Source of the DNA: Streptomyces sp. Je 1-79
GTDB taxonomy: Bacteria > Actinomycetota > Actinomycetes > Streptomycetales > Streptomycetaceae
Assembly: GCF_025195125.1 (NCBI RefSeq)
Contig: NZ_JAMGSL010000022.1
Coordinates: 1-50,709 of the forward strand
Direction of reading: 5' to 3'
DNA: 50,709 nucleotides
Below, piece by piece: positions 40,297 to 50,662 of the stretch. A program made the position numbers and the translations under genes. Position 1 is the first letter of the stretch, and every line of letters begins with the position of its first letter. Below the pieces are notes generated by a model, which saw nothing but the letters and a program-made list of their open reading frames with translations, ran no database searches and had not been told where the DNA came from.

Positions 40297-41148
40297 CTAC
40301 GCGAAGACGACGGTGCGGCGGCCGTTGAGGAGGATGCGGCGCTCGGCGTGCCACTTCACCGCGCGGGCGAGCGCCTGGCACTCCACGTCGCGGCCGATCG
40401 CCACGAGCTGGTCCGGGGTGACCTCGTGGCCGACCCGCTCGACCTCCTGCTCGATGATCGGGCCCTCGTCGAGGTCGGCCGTCACGTAGTGGGCCGTCGC
40501 GCCGATCAGCTTCACACCGCGGGCGTGCGCCTGGTGGTAGGGCTTGGCGCCCTTGAAGCTCGGCAGGAAGGAGTGGTGGATGTTGATGATCCGGCCGGAC
40601 AGCTGCTTGCAGAGGTCGTCGGAGAGGACCTGCATGTAGCGGGCGAGCACGACCAGCTCGACGTTCTCCTCGCGCACGAGGTCGAGCAGCTCGGCCTCGG
40701 CCTGCGACTTGTTGTCCTTCGTGACCGGAATGTGCCGGAACGGGATGCCGTACGAGCTCACCAGCTCGGAGAAGTCCGTGTGGTTGGAGACCACGGCGAC
40801 GATCTCGACCGGCAGCGCACCGATCCGCGAGCGGAAGAGCAGGTCGTTCAGGCAGTGGCCGAACTTCGAGACCATCAGCACGACGCGCATGCGCTCGTCG
40901 GCCCCGTTGATGTGCCAGTCCATCACGAACGAGTCGCCGACCGCCGCGAAGCTCGCCCGGAGCTTCTCCACGGTCACCGGCTCCTCCGCGGAGAAGTGGA
41001 CCCGCATGAAGAACAGGCCGGTGTCCCGGTCCTTGAACTGCTGGCTGTCCTCGATGTTGCATCCCGTGATGAACAGGTAGCTCGACACGGCGTGCACGAT
41101 GCCCTGTTTGTCCGGGCAGGAGAGCGTGAGGACGTACTGGTCGGTCAT
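40297..41148 (-). CDS. purU: Formyltetrahydrofolate deformylase
   Basis: A 283-residue enzyme that releases formate from 10-formyl-THF, balancing one-carbon pools. An N-terminal ACT domain (YVLTLSCPDKQGIVHAVSSYLFITGCNIEDSQQF) is followed by a formyltransferase-type hydrolase domain: NIHHSFLPSF holds the catalytic Asn and His, and ADLDEGPIIEQ holds the Asp. ATG 41148 is the start. The size is typical. It converges on the anti-sigma gene and is preceded by a small gene on the same strand. Confidence 0.97.
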   Translation of the reverse strand: MTDQYVLTLSCPDKQGIVHAVSSYLFITGCNIEDSQQFKDRDTGLFFMRVHFSAEEPVTVEKLRASFAAVGDSFVMDWHINGADERMRVVLMVSKFGHCLNDLLFRSRIGALPVEIVAVVSNHTDFSELVSSYGIPFRHIPVTKDNKSQAEAELLDLVREENVELVVLARYMQVLSDDLCKQLSGRIINIHHSFLPSFKGAKPYHQAHARGVKLIGATAHYVTADLDEGPIIEQEVERVGHEVTPDQLVAIGRDVECQALARAVKWHAERRILLNGRRTVVFA

Positions 41149-41194
41149 CCCCGTAGGGTGCCACACCCCGCCGTGACGGCAGGTCCGGCGTCCG

Positions 41195-41701
41195 TCAGGC
41201 GGACCGCGTCATGATACGGAGCACGTCCAGGGAGCGCGGGGGCGTGTCGGGGTCCTCGCCGTCCGCGGTCGCCATCCGTATGTGCGCCTCGCGAGCGGCG
41301 CGGACGGCCTCCGGCCACCCGTGGTGCTCCATGTACGCCGAGAACGGCGCGTCGGGGCCCACCTGGTGCATGATCCGCAGCACCCGCAGCACGGCCACGT
41401 CCACCAGCGCGGCCTCGCCGGAGTCGCGGAAGATCGTCCCGACGTACTTCTCGGCGGACCAGTTGTCGAGCCACGTGTCCTCGACCAGGCGGTAGACGGC
41501 GTCGGTGACGTCGCCGTACCCCTCGTGGCCGGCCAGCCAGGTGGTCTCGTGGAACCCGGGGTCGGAGAGCATGTGCAGCGCCGAGCGCACATTGCTGCGC
41601 CAGCGCCACCACGGCATGTCATTGAGCGGCATGCCGCCCATGGTGGAGGAGCGACGGCCGCGACGGGAAGAGTTCACCGAAGCTGAGACTGGACTGGACA
41701 C
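41195..41701 (-). CDS. Conserved actinobacterial protein (SCO4402-like)
   Basis: A protein of up to 168 residues, all-helical and soluble, with conserved WWRWRSNVRSALHMLSDPGFH and VYRLVEDTWLDNWSAEKYVGTIFRD. From memory it belongs to the SCO4402 family, of unknown function, which sits beside purU in other Streptomyces. The start is uncertain: GTG 41701, GTG 41677 or ATG 41641; none has a strong ribosome-binding site. Confidence 0.8.
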   Translation of the reverse strand: MSSPVSASVNSSRRGRRSSTMGGMPLNDMPWWRWRSNVRSALHMLSDPGFHETTWLAGHEGYGDVTDAVYRLVEDTWLDNWSAEKYVGTIFRDSGEAALVDVAVLRVLRIMHQVGPDAPFSAYMEHHGWPEAVRAAREAHIRMATADGEDPDTPPRSLDVLRIMTRSA

Positions 41702-41844
41702 CGTTCGATCGTACGTTCCCCTTCAAGATCGGCGGACCGGGCCCCTGCTCCCCACTCGCCGACCCCGGCAATTCACCTTCACGTCACCCTTCGTTGAACC
41801 CCGCTCACTTCTGCGTTACCCGTGGGGCGGAATTGTGCGTGTCC

Positions 41845-43137
41845 ATGACCGGTAGGCGACTGACCTCACTCCTCGCGTATGTCACGACGGCGGCGGCCGG
41901 GGCGTCGCTGCTCACCGGCTGTGGGGTGCTCCCTGGGACCGCGGGGGGGTCCAGGGAGCCCGTCACGGTGATGACGTGGGCCCCCGACGGCACCCGTGCC
42001 ACCAACCAGCCCGGCATGCCCGCCATGGCCCAGGCCTTCGCCCGCTGGGTGAACGCCTCCGGCGGCATCGACGGCCACGAGCTGCGGATCCTCACCTGCA
42101 ACGAGAAGAACACCTCCGCCGGGGCCGCGGAGTGCGCCCGCCGGGCCGTCCGCGAGGACGTCGTCGCGGTCGTCGGCTCGTACAGCCAGAACGGGCGCGC
42201 GTTCATGGCCCCGCTGGAGGCGGCCGAGATCCCGTACATCGGCGGCTACGGCATCGCCGAGGACGAGTTCACCAGCCCGCTCTCCTACCCGGTGAACGGC
42301 GGCCTCGCCTCGCTGATGGCCGGTCACGGCCGGCAGCTCGCCGAGTCCTGCCGCAAGGTCTCCCTCGTCCGGCCCGACACCCTGGCCGGCGACAAGCTGC
42401 CCGACCTCCTCAACTCCGGCCTCCGCAAGGGCAGTCACGACGGCGCCACCGACATCCCGGCCTTCGAGGACGCCGCCGAGTACACCGCGCAGGCCGACCG
42501 CGCCCGCGCCAAGGCCGGAAGCGAGGACGGCTGCGTCGCCGCCGTGCTCGGCGAGCGCACCCAGACGTTCTTCGACTCCTTCCGCCGCCTCCCCGCCGAC
42601 GAGGACGGCTCGGGCGGCTCGGGCGACGGCAAGGGACAGGACGAGGGCGAGGTACGGATCTCCTCCGTGCTCGGCAGCGTCAGCCAGCCCGTCATCGACC
42701 GCACCGGCGGCGCGCACAGCCCCTTCGAGGGCGCGTACGTCACGGGCTGGTACCCGGAGGCGAACGACGCGCGCTGGGCGCCGATGCGCAAGGTGATCAA
42801 GGAGCACGCGTTCGCCGACAACCGGGTCGACCCGACCGACTCGGGCGTCCAGACGACGTGGATCGCGTACACCGTCCTGAAGAGGGTGATCGAGTCGCTC
42901 GACAGCGACTCGATCTCGGCGGGCGCCGTGGCGCACGCACTGGACCGCGGTGTACAGGTCGACACCGGCGGCCTCACCCCCGAACTGCGCTGGCGTTACG
43001 AGGACATGCTCGGCGCACCCCGCTTCCCCCGGATCGTCAACCACGAGGTGACGTTCCAAGTGGTCCGCAAGGGGCAGCTCGTGGCGCAGAAGCCCGGCTT
43101 CGTCGACGTCGGCGAGACCGTCCTCAGCGCCCCGTAG
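41845..43137 (+). CDS. Extracellular solute-binding lipoprotein (type I periplasmic-binding fold)
   Basis: A 430-residue lipoprotein. The signal ends at lipobox LLTGC (residues 22-26), so the mature Cys is lipidated and the protein is held on the outer face of the membrane. The body follows the Leu/Ile/Val-binding (Peripla_BP_6) pattern: WVNASGGIDGHELRILTCNEKNTSAGAAECARRAV and VVAVVGSYSQNG. A Gly/Asp/Glu-rich insert (DEDGSGGSGDGKGQDEGE) interrupts the middle. No permease or ATPase gene is adjacent, so it is an orphan receptor or sensor. Confidence 0.88.
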   Translation: MTGRRLTSLLAYVTTAAAGASLLTGCGVLPGTAGGSREPVTVMTWAPDGTRATNQPGMPAMAQAFARWVNASGGIDGHELRILTCNEKNTSAGAAECARRAVREDVVAVVGSYSQNGRAFMAPLEAAEIPYIGGYGIAEDEFTSPLSYPVNGGLASLMAGHGRQLAESCRKVSLVRPDTLAGDKLPDLLNSGLRKGSHDGATDIPAFEDAAEYTAQADRARAKAGSEDGCVAAVLGERTQTFFDSFRRLPADEDGSGGSGDGKGQDEGEVRISSVLGSVSQPVIDRTGGAHSPFEGAYVTGWYPEANDARWAPMRKVIKEHAFADNRVDPTDSGVQTTWIAYTVLKRVIESLDSDSISAGAVAHALDRGVQVDTGGLTPELRWRYEDMLGAPRFPRIVNHEVTFQVVRKGQLVAQKPGFVDVGETVLSAP

Positions 43138-43151
43138 CGCCCCCGCGTGCC

Positions 43152-43168
43152 GGGCCCGCGGCGGGCCC
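43152..43168. terminator. GC-rich hairpin between convergent genes
   Basis: GGGCCCG-CGG-CGGGCCC forms a 7-bp perfect stem. It is centred in the 36-bp gap between the lipoprotein stop (43137) and the membrane-protein stop (43174). Confidence 0.55.
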
Positions 43169-43173
43169 CCGCC

Positions 43174-44697
43174 CTACAGCTGGGTGGGGGTCCGCTGCGA
43201 CAGTCCGAACTTGCCGGCCGTCGGGTTCCACAGCGACGCCGCCTCGCGCTTGGCGATCGTGGCGTCGGAGCTCTTCTTGCCCGCCTCGGCCGTGTGCGGG
43301 GTGTTGCGGGCCTTGCCGCCCTTGCACAGCTTCTTGTTGCCCTTCACCTGGTCCGCCCAGGCGGCGTAGTGGTCGTCGGCGGACGCCGAGGCCTGCCACG
43401 CCTTGGTGAGGGCGGCGGTCAGCGCCGCGTTGTCCGGAAGCTTGTCGACCGTCAGACCCTGCAACCGGGTCACCAGGCCGCGGCGCTGACCGGCGGCGTC
43501 CCGGAGATCGGTGGCGGCCTGGTCGAGGTTCTTGCACTGCTTGATGCTCTCGACCGAACGGATCACCGCGTCACGGCTGTTGTTGCTGTCCGCGAGCAGC
43601 TTGTCGAGCTCCTTGGCCTGCGGCTCGGCCGGGTCGGCCGCCGCCTTGCCGGTCGGGGCGGCCGACGGGGTGCCGGAGCTGGCGGCCACGTTCTGCGCGG
43701 GGCCCTTGTCCTTCTTGTCGTCCCCGCCGCTGAGCAGCGCACCGGCACCGAGGCCGACGACCGCGCAGCCGACGACGACGGCGGCGATCAGGGCGACGGG
43801 CGACCGGCGGCGCGGCTCGGGCTCGTCGTCGTACCCGTCGTCGTACGCGCCCTGGTAGGCGGCCGGGGCGGGGGCCTGGAACTGCTGCTGCGGAGAGGGC
43901 TGGGGGGTGTACTGCGGCTGCTGGAACTGCGGCTGCCGGGGCTGCTGCGGCGGCTGCTGCTGGGGCATGTGCTGCGTCGCGTCGCTGCGGAAGAGGTTGT
44001 CGAACTCGGCGGGCGGCTGCCGCTCACCGTGCGTCTGCGACGGTACGGGAGCGATGTACTGCGTCGCGTCGGACGCCCCGGCGGGCTGCTGGCGGCTCAG
44101 GGGCCCCGTACCGAGGAACTGGGTGTCCGAGCCGCCGCCCTGCGCCGCGACGGGCGGGATGTGCTGGGTCGCCTGCATGTCGCCGGCGGACGGCCCGGGG
44201 GGCTGGTGCGCGGGGGCCTGGTGCACGGGGGCCGCGGGAGGGTAGCCGTAGCCGCCCTGGGGGCCGGGCTGCGCCGGAGCGGCCGGGTGCGGGTACCCGT
44301 AGCCGCCGGGCGGCGGGGTGTGGGACGGCATCGGATGCCCGCCCGGTATCCCGCCCTGCGCCCCGGGCATCGGCCCGGGCATCGGACCCGGCCCGGCGGG
44401 CTGGGCGCCCTGCGGCGGGACCGGCGCGATGTACTGCGTCGCCTGCATGTCCGAGGCGCCGCCCGGTACGGCCTCCGGCGGGAGCGGCTGGGCCGGCGGC
44501 AGCGGCTGCCCGGACGACGGGGGCTGCTGACCCTGCGGTCCCCCACCGGGGCCCCAGGCGCCGCCCCACGGCTGACCCCCGGTCGGGCCCGCGCCCTGAC
44601 CGGTCTCCACGCCGCCCTCCGCGGGCAGCACGACACCTTCGTGCGTGGGCCGTACCGCCGGATACTGCGGCTCCGGACCCTGTCCGCTCTGCGTCAC
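43174..44697 (-). CDS. Proline/glutamine-rich membrane protein with TQ-motif repeats
   Basis: A 507-residue protein. GTG 44697 follows AGGAG. Residues 1-295 are disordered, rich in Pro, Gly and Gln, with YGYP repeats. Five TQ motifs occur there: ATQYI (Thr87), ATQHI (177), DTQFL (192), ATQYI (212) and ATQHM (241). One transmembrane helix follows (about 300-323), with RRR on the N-side, so the tail is cytoplasmic and the remaining 180 helical residues are outside. A KxC and a CKG near the end could form a disulphide. The function is unknown. Confidence 0.82.
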   Translation of the reverse strand: MTQSGQGPEPQYPAVRPTHEGVVLPAEGGVETGQGAGPTGGQPWGGAWGPGGGPQGQQPPSSGQPLPPAQPLPPEAVPGGASDMQATQYIAPVPPQGAQPAGPGPMPGPMPGAQGGIPGGHPMPSHTPPPGGYGYPHPAAPAQPGPQGGYGYPPAAPVHQAPAHQPPGPSAGDMQATQHIPPVAAQGGGSDTQFLGTGPLSRQQPAGASDATQYIAPVPSQTHGERQPPAEFDNLFRSDATQHMPQQQPPQQPRQPQFQQPQYTPQPSPQQQFQAPAPAAYQGAYDDGYDDEPEPRRRSPVALIAAVVVGCAVVGLGAGALLSGGDDKKDKGPAQNVAASSGTPSAAPTGKAAADPAEPQAKELDKLLADSNNSRDAVIRSVESIKQCKNLDQAATDLRDAAGQRRGLVTRLQGLTVDKLPDNAALTAALTKAWQASASADDHYAAWADQVKGNKKLCKGGKARNTPHTAEAGKKSSDATIAKREAASLWNPTAGKFGLSQRTPTQL

Positions 44698-44877
44698 CGG
44701 GACTCCTACTGATGGACCTACGGAATCGTCGGTTCACGCTACCGGGTGCGTCCGGCGCCGTGCACACACGTGTGAGCCCGGTAACAGACCCACAACGACA
44801 TCCCTCTCAACTCCCGTACCACCACGTCCCGATCGCCCCACCGTGCTTGCTTTGACGGTGACCCCCGTCACACCAGG

Positions 44878-46260
44878 TCAGGCCGCGTGGAGCTCCAGCC
44901 GCGCCCCGAACTCGCGCACCGCGGGCTCCTGCGCGAACGGCTCCAGACGCTCCTTGAGATCGTCCAGGTACTCCGCGCCGCGCGAGGACCGCAGCGTCGC
45001 GAGCAGCTCCAGAGCCCGCGTCCCCGTGTGGCAGGCCTGCTCCACCTCGCGCCGCTGCACCTGCGCCGAGGCGAGCAGCGCCAGACCGATCGCCCGCCGC
45101 CTGGCCCGCGTCTGCGGATGGCCGACGAGCGACTCCTCCGCCGCCAGCGCCGCCGCCGTCGCCTGCCCCAGGTCCCGGTGGCAGTGGGCCAGTTCGTCGG
45201 CGAGATACGCGTGGTCGAAGTGGGCGATCCACGAAGGGTCGTCGCCCGACTCCGGATCCGCCCGGTCGAGGGCCCGTACGGCCCGACCCGCGACCGCCTC
45301 GAAGGAGTGCGCGTCCCCGAGCAGCGCGTGGCCCCGCGCCTCCGCCGCGTAGAACATCGCCTCCGCGCGCGGCGTCACCCGCCCCCGTGCGCCCTCCTGC
45401 GCCGCCCGCGCCAGCTGGGCGATCTCCCGGGGGTTCCCGAGCTGGGCCGCGAGGTGGCTCATGGAGGCGGCGAGCACATAGCCGCCGTAGCCCCGGTCGC
45501 CCGCGGCCTGCGCGAGCCGCAGCGCCTGGATGTAGTACCGCTGGGCGAGCCCCGGCTGCCCGGTGTCCACGGCCATGTACCCCGCCAGCTCCGTGAGCCG
45601 CGCCACCGCCGCGAACAGCTGCCGGCCGACCGCCTCCCGGTACGAGCCCGACAGCAGCCCCGCCACCACGCTGTTCAGGTAGTGCACGACCACCGGCCGC
45701 ACGTGCCCGCTGCCGAACCTCCGGTCCAGGTCGACCAGCGCGTCCGTCATCGCCCGGACCGCCTCCACGTCCGAGGCCCCCACCCGCGCCCCGGCCGACC
45801 GGGCCACGTGCGCGTCCGCGCCCGTGATCAGCCAGTCCCGGCTCGGCTCCACCAGCGCGGAGGCCGCCACCGTCGACCCGGAGAGGAAGTCCCTGCGCCC
45901 CACGTCGCTGCGCCACAGCTCGCAGACCTGCTCGATCGCGCCCAGCACCGTCGGCGAGAACTGCAGCCCGACGCCCGCCGCCAGGTTCCTGCCGTTCGCC
46001 ATCCCGATCTCGTCGATCGTGACCGTGCGGCCCAGCTTGCGGCCCAGCGCCTCCGCGATGATCCCCGGCGCCCGCCCGCGCGGCTGCTGCCCGCGCAGCC
46101 AGCGCGCCACCGACGTCTTGTCGTACCGCAGATCGAGTCCGCGCTCGGACCCGACCATGTTCACCCTGCGGGCGAGACCGGCGTTGGAACACGCGGCCTC
46201 CTGAATGAGCGCCTGCAGCCGTTCGTTCGGCTGACGGGCGACGAGTGGCCTGGCTGACAT
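44878..46260 (-). CDS. NsdA-like transcriptional regulator
   Basis: A 460-residue regulator. ATG 46260 has AGGGGGT upstream. Residues 15-90 form a helix-turn-helix-like segment (SNAGLARRVNMVGSERGL...TSVARWLRGQQPRGRAPGIIAEALGRKLG). The remaining 350 residues are TPR-like helical repeats (AGYMAVDTGQPGLAQRYYIQALRLAQAAGD ...). This layout is that of the NsdA family, repressors of sporulation and antibiotic production in Streptomyces, though I cannot say which paralogue. It stands alone. Confidence 0.85.
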   Translation of the reverse strand: MSARPLVARQPNERLQALIQEAACSNAGLARRVNMVGSERGLDLRYDKTSVARWLRGQQPRGRAPGIIAEALGRKLGRTVTIDEIGMANGRNLAAGVGLQFSPTVLGAIEQVCELWRSDVGRRDFLSGSTVAASALVEPSRDWLITGADAHVARSAGARVGASDVEAVRAMTDALVDLDRRFGSGHVRPVVVHYLNSVVAGLLSGSYREAVGRQLFAAVARLTELAGYMAVDTGQPGLAQRYYIQALRLAQAAGDRGYGGYVLAASMSHLAAQLGNPREIAQLARAAQEGARGRVTPRAEAMFYAAEARGHALLGDAHSFEAVAGRAVRALDRADPESGDDPSWIAHFDHAYLADELAHCHRDLGQATAAALAAEESLVGHPQTRARRRAIGLALLASAQVQRREVEQACHTGTRALELLATLRSSRGAEYLDDLKERLEPFAQEPAVREFGARLELHAA

Positions 46261-46527
46261 GACTACCCCCTGAGGCCGGTGCGATCGAAGAGAACTGATC
46301 ACTGCCCGGCGGATATCCGGTCAATGCCGATGTGAACACGCGAAACCGGACGGATCGGCCACGGGCAGCCGGCCGACACCCCCCACCTCTGGCTACCCCT
46401 CCACCGCTCCCCGGCCCCACGCGCGCCCCCGTCCGTGCACCCATGCGCCCCGCCGTGCAGGATCGATGCTCCAGACAGCGCGGCGCCCCGCCCGTAACCC
46501 CAGGTGACGGCGGGAGTTGAGTTCACC

Positions 46528-47205
46528 GTGGATGAGACCATCGGAGTCACGGAAGCCGCACAGATCCCCAAGCAGCGAGGCGAGCAGCTGCTGGACTGCG
46601 CCGTGCGGTATGCGGAAGAGCGGCACTGGGACGTGTTCCCCGGGACCTGGCTGGAGGCGGTCGAGGGCCGGGAGCGCTGCTCCTGCGGCGTGGAGGAGTG
46701 CGTCACCCCCGGCGCCCACCCGGCCAGGCCCGACTGGTCGACCCAGGCGACCGGCAGCGCGGTCGGTGCGCGGCGCATGTGGTCGAAGCAGCCCAAGGCG
46801 TCGATCCTGCTGCCGACCGGCCGCACCTTCGACGCGATCGAGGTCCCGGAGTCGGCGGGCTTCCTCGCGCTCGCGCGGATGGAGCGCATGGAGCTCACCC
46901 TCGGCCCCGTGACGTGCACGCCGGACCGCCGGATGTTCTTCTTCGTCCTGCCGGGCGCCGCCACCAAGGTCCCGGATCTCGTACGGAAGCTGGGCTGGAC
47001 CCCGGCGTCGATCGACCTGACCACGCGCGGCGAGGGGTTCTACGTGGCGGCCCCGCCCACCCGGGTCGGCGGGCACGGCGCGGTGCAGTGGGCGAGGCGG
47101 CCCACCCCGGCGAACCGCTGGCTCCCGGACGCCGAGGAGCTGATCAGCCCCCTCGCCTACGCCTGCGGGCGGGAAGCCGCGGCCGCGAGGGCTCGCAGGC
47201 CGTGA
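46528..47205 (+). CDS. Bifunctional DNA primase/polymerase-like protein
   Basis: A 225-residue prim-pol N-terminal-type protein. Conserved features: LLDCAVRYAEERHWDVFPGTW, the cysteine cluster CSCGVEECVTPGAHPARPDW, and LLPTGRTFDAIEVPESAGFLAL. The metal-binding DxD of true prim-pol enzymes is not clearly kept (DAIE here), so activity is doubtful. GTG 46528 is chosen over the longer frame (46504), because the conserved DETIG...EAAQIPKQRGE start follows it. Such chromosomal copies, without phage genes, are common in Streptomyces. Confidence 0.85.
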   Translation: MDETIGVTEAAQIPKQRGEQLLDCAVRYAEERHWDVFPGTWLEAVEGRERCSCGVEECVTPGAHPARPDWSTQATGSAVGARRMWSKQPKASILLPTGRTFDAIEVPESAGFLALARMERMELTLGPVTCTPDRRMFFFVLPGAATKVPDLVRKLGWTPASIDLTTRGEGFYVAAPPTRVGGHGAVQWARRPTPANRWLPDAEELISPLAYACGREAAAARARRP

Positions 47206-47265
47206 GGGGCGGCCCCTAGGGTGTGCTCGTACGGAGTACGGGGACAACCGGAGGGTTGACGCACC

Positions 47266-48146
<881 letters not shown>

Positions 48147-48150
<4 letters not shown>

Positions 48151-49790
48151 CGACGGTCGCCCCGGCCTCCCCCTCCCTGACGCCCTCCCCCTCCGCCGCG
48201 CCCTCCCTGACGTCGGTCTTCGTACGGCTGAAGCTGTCGCTGCTCCGCAACGGCCTGCGGCAGTCGGCCGGCCGGACCGCCGCGTACGTGACGTCGATCG
48301 TCGTCTCCGCCCTCTTCGCCGCGGTGATGCTGCTCGCCTTCGTCCTGCTGCGGGGCAACGGGGACGCCGACTCGATCACGATCCTGCTGACCGGGGTCCT
48401 CGCGCTCTCGTGGACCGTGATGCCGCTGTTCGTACCGACCGGCGACGAGACGCTCGACCCCTCGCGGCTCGTGATGCTGCCGCTGCGCCCCCGGCCGCTG
48501 GTGCGCGCGCTGCTCGTGGCCTCACTGGTGGGCGTCGGGCCCGTGTTCACCCTGCTGATAGGGGTGGGCGCGGCCCTCGCGCTGGCGCGGGGCACGGCGG
48601 GTGTCGTGGCCGCGCTGCTCGCCGTGCCGCTGCTGGTCCTGGTGTGCGTGGCGCTCTCACGGGCCGTCGCCGCCGCCAACGTACGGCTCCTGACCTCGCG
48701 CAAGGGCCGTGACCTGGCGGTACTGAGCGGTCTGGTGATCGCGGTCGGGATCCAGGTGGTCAACTTCGGGGCGCAGCGGCTCAGCCGCGCCGGCGGCCTC
48801 TCGTCGCTCGAACCGGCCGCGGCGGTCGTGGGCTGGCTGCCGCCCGCCTCGGCGATCGGGGCGGTCGACTCGGCGAGCGAGGGCGACTACGCCCTGGCGG
48901 CGGGCCGGTTGCTGCTGACGGCCGTCGCCCTCGGGGCGCTGGTGTACTGGTGGCAGCGGAGCCTGGTGAAGCTGATGACCGCCCCGGACGGTTCGACGAT
49001 CGGCGCGGCGGACTCGGGCGGCCGGGACCGCGCGAGCACGGGACTGCTCGGGCGGCTGCTGCCGGGCGGGCGTACGGGAACGGTGATGGAGCGCAGCCTG
49101 CGCTACATCGCGCGCGACCCGAAGACGAAGGCCGCGTGGATCACGTCGCTCGCGATCGGCGCGATCGTGCCGCTGTTCAACGCCCTCCAGGGCACGGGCT
49201 CCCTCTACTTCGCCTGTTTCGCCTCCGGCATGCTCGGCATCCAGATGTACAACCAGTTCGGGCAGGACACCTCGGCGTTCTGGATGGTCGCGCAGACGAT
49301 CTCGACGACGAAGGAGGCGTACGCCGAACTGCGGGCGCGGGCGTACGCCCTGCTGCTGATCACCCTGCCGTACACGGTCCTGGTGACGGCGGCGACGGCG
49401 GCGGTCCTCGGCGACTGGGAGTCCCTTCCGGAGGCGCTGGGCCTGGCGTTCGCGCTGCTCGGCGCGATGCTGGCGACGGGCGCGGTGACCTCGGCGCGGT
49501 TCCCGTACTCGATCCCGCAGGACAGCGCGTACAAGAACGTCGCGCCGGGGCAGGGCGGTCTGGCGTGGATCTCGATCTTCGGCGGCATGCTCGGCGGCGC
49601 GCTGCTGTGCGCCCCGGTGATCGGGGCGACGATCGCCCTCCATCTGACCGACCAGGAGTCCCTGCTCTGGATCCTGCTGCCGGCCGGGGCGGCGTACGGC
49701 GCCCTGCTCGCCTGGGGCGGCCTGAAGCTGGCGGCGCCCGCGACGGCGTCGCGGCTGCCGGAGATCCTGACGGCGGTCAGCAAGGGGTGA
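48147..49790 (+). CDS. ABC-2 type transporter permease
   Basis: A 547-residue membrane protein with about 12 hydrophobic helices, forming the transport channel with the preceding ATPase. ATG 48147 overlaps the ATPase stop by four bases. The hydrophilic centre around residue 295 (RSLRYIARDPKTKAAWITSL) is the cytoplasmic coupling region. The substrate is unknown. A strong hairpin follows the gene. Confidence 0.9.
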
Positions 49791-49817
49791 CGGCCTGACG
49801 GGAAGCCGAAGGTGAGG

Positions 49818-49848
49818 CGGGCGGCCGGTCCGAGGGACCGGCCGCCCG
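49818..49848. terminator. Strong stem-loop terminator after the ABC operon
   Basis: Perfect 14-bp arms CGGGCGGCCGGTCC and GGACCGGCCGCCCG with loop GAG. It lies 28 bases after the permease stop. Confidence 0.8.
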
Positions 49849-49879
49849 TACTGCTGTGGGAAGGCGCGCTGTTCCGCTG

Positions 49880-50014
49880 TCAGAAGGCGCCGTTCAGGCC
49901 CCTCCACTCGCCGTCGGTCCGCTCGCCGTCGTCGGTGAAGTCGCCGACGGCGAGCCCCGTAGGACCGGCTTCCGGTCGAACAGGGCTTCCGACAACTGCT
50001 CCAATTTCGAACAA
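49880..50014 (-). CDS. Candidate 44-codon small protein
   Basis: A short minus-strand frame from TTG 50014, with GGAG about nine bases upstream. The last 25 codons (GLAVGDFTDDGERTDGEWRG, then LNGAF) end almost entirely in G or C, as in real genes here; the first half is less biased. I recognise no family. It may be a real small protein, or the tail of a decayed gene. Otherwise the 425-bp gap 49791-50215 holds only the terminator and the SSI promoter region. Confidence 0.3.
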   Translation of the reverse strand: MFEIGAVVGSPVRPEAGPTGLAVGDFTDDGERTDGEWRGLNGAF

Positions 50015-50215
50015 ATTTCACAACTCCGCAGGTCAGGCGGTCGTTCGAGGTTGCACGACCGGCCCGTGGAGCGCTCTCGAACACGCCGACACCCCTCCCG
50101 AACAGCCCGAACGTTCGGTCGTGACCGGAAAGCGGCGACGGATGTGCGATCACCCTCCGCGCCGACAAGACTCCGGGGCGCAATCAAGAAGCACCCGCCT
50201 CGAAGGGAAACCCCC

Positions 50216-50662
50216 GTGCGTTACGTCCTCCGCAACACCGCCCTCACCACGGCTCTCGCCACCGGCCTCGCCCTCGTCGGCGTCGCCGCGACGTCCGGCA
50301 GCGCCCAGGCCGAGCCGGCCGGGCTGTACCCGCCGTCAGCGCTCGTCCTCACGATCGGCAAGGGCGAGGCCGCGGCGACGGCGACGATCGACCGGGCGGT
50401 CACGCTGAACTGCGCCCCGACCGCGAGCGGCACCCACCCCGCGCCCAAGTCGGCCTGCGCGGAACTGAAGTCGATCAACGGCGACTTCGCCCAGCTGGGC
50501 ACGGCGTGGAGCACCGCCGCCCCCTGTACGCGCATCTGGGACCCGGTCACGGTCACCGGCGAAGGCGTCTGGGACGGCAAGCGGGTCAGCTGGTCGGCCA
50601 CGTACGGCAACGCGTGCGAGATGCGCGCCGGAATGGCGAGGACCTCGGTCTTCACGTTCTGA
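50216..50662 (+). CDS. SSI-family protease inhibitor, P1 arginine
   Basis: A 148-residue secreted inhibitor. GTG 50216 follows AAGGGA. The signal peptide ends near SAQA-E (residue 32). The body is SSI-like: ALVLTIGKGEAAATATIDRAVTLNC...GTHPAPKSAC, and TSVFTF at the end, with the four conserved cysteines. The reactive loop reads CTRIWDP, where classical SSI has CPMVYDP, giving P1 Arg and P1' Ile. This predicts inhibition of trypsin-like rather than subtilisin-like proteases, perhaps the trypsin-like enzymes of Streptomyces itself. Confidence 0.92.
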   Translation: MRYVLRNTALTTALATGLALVGVAATSGSAQAEPAGLYPPSALVLTIGKGEAAATATIDRAVTLNCAPTASGTHPAPKSACAELKSINGDFAQLGTAWSTAAPCTRIWDPVTVTGEGVWDGKRVSWSATYGNACEMRAGMARTSVFTF

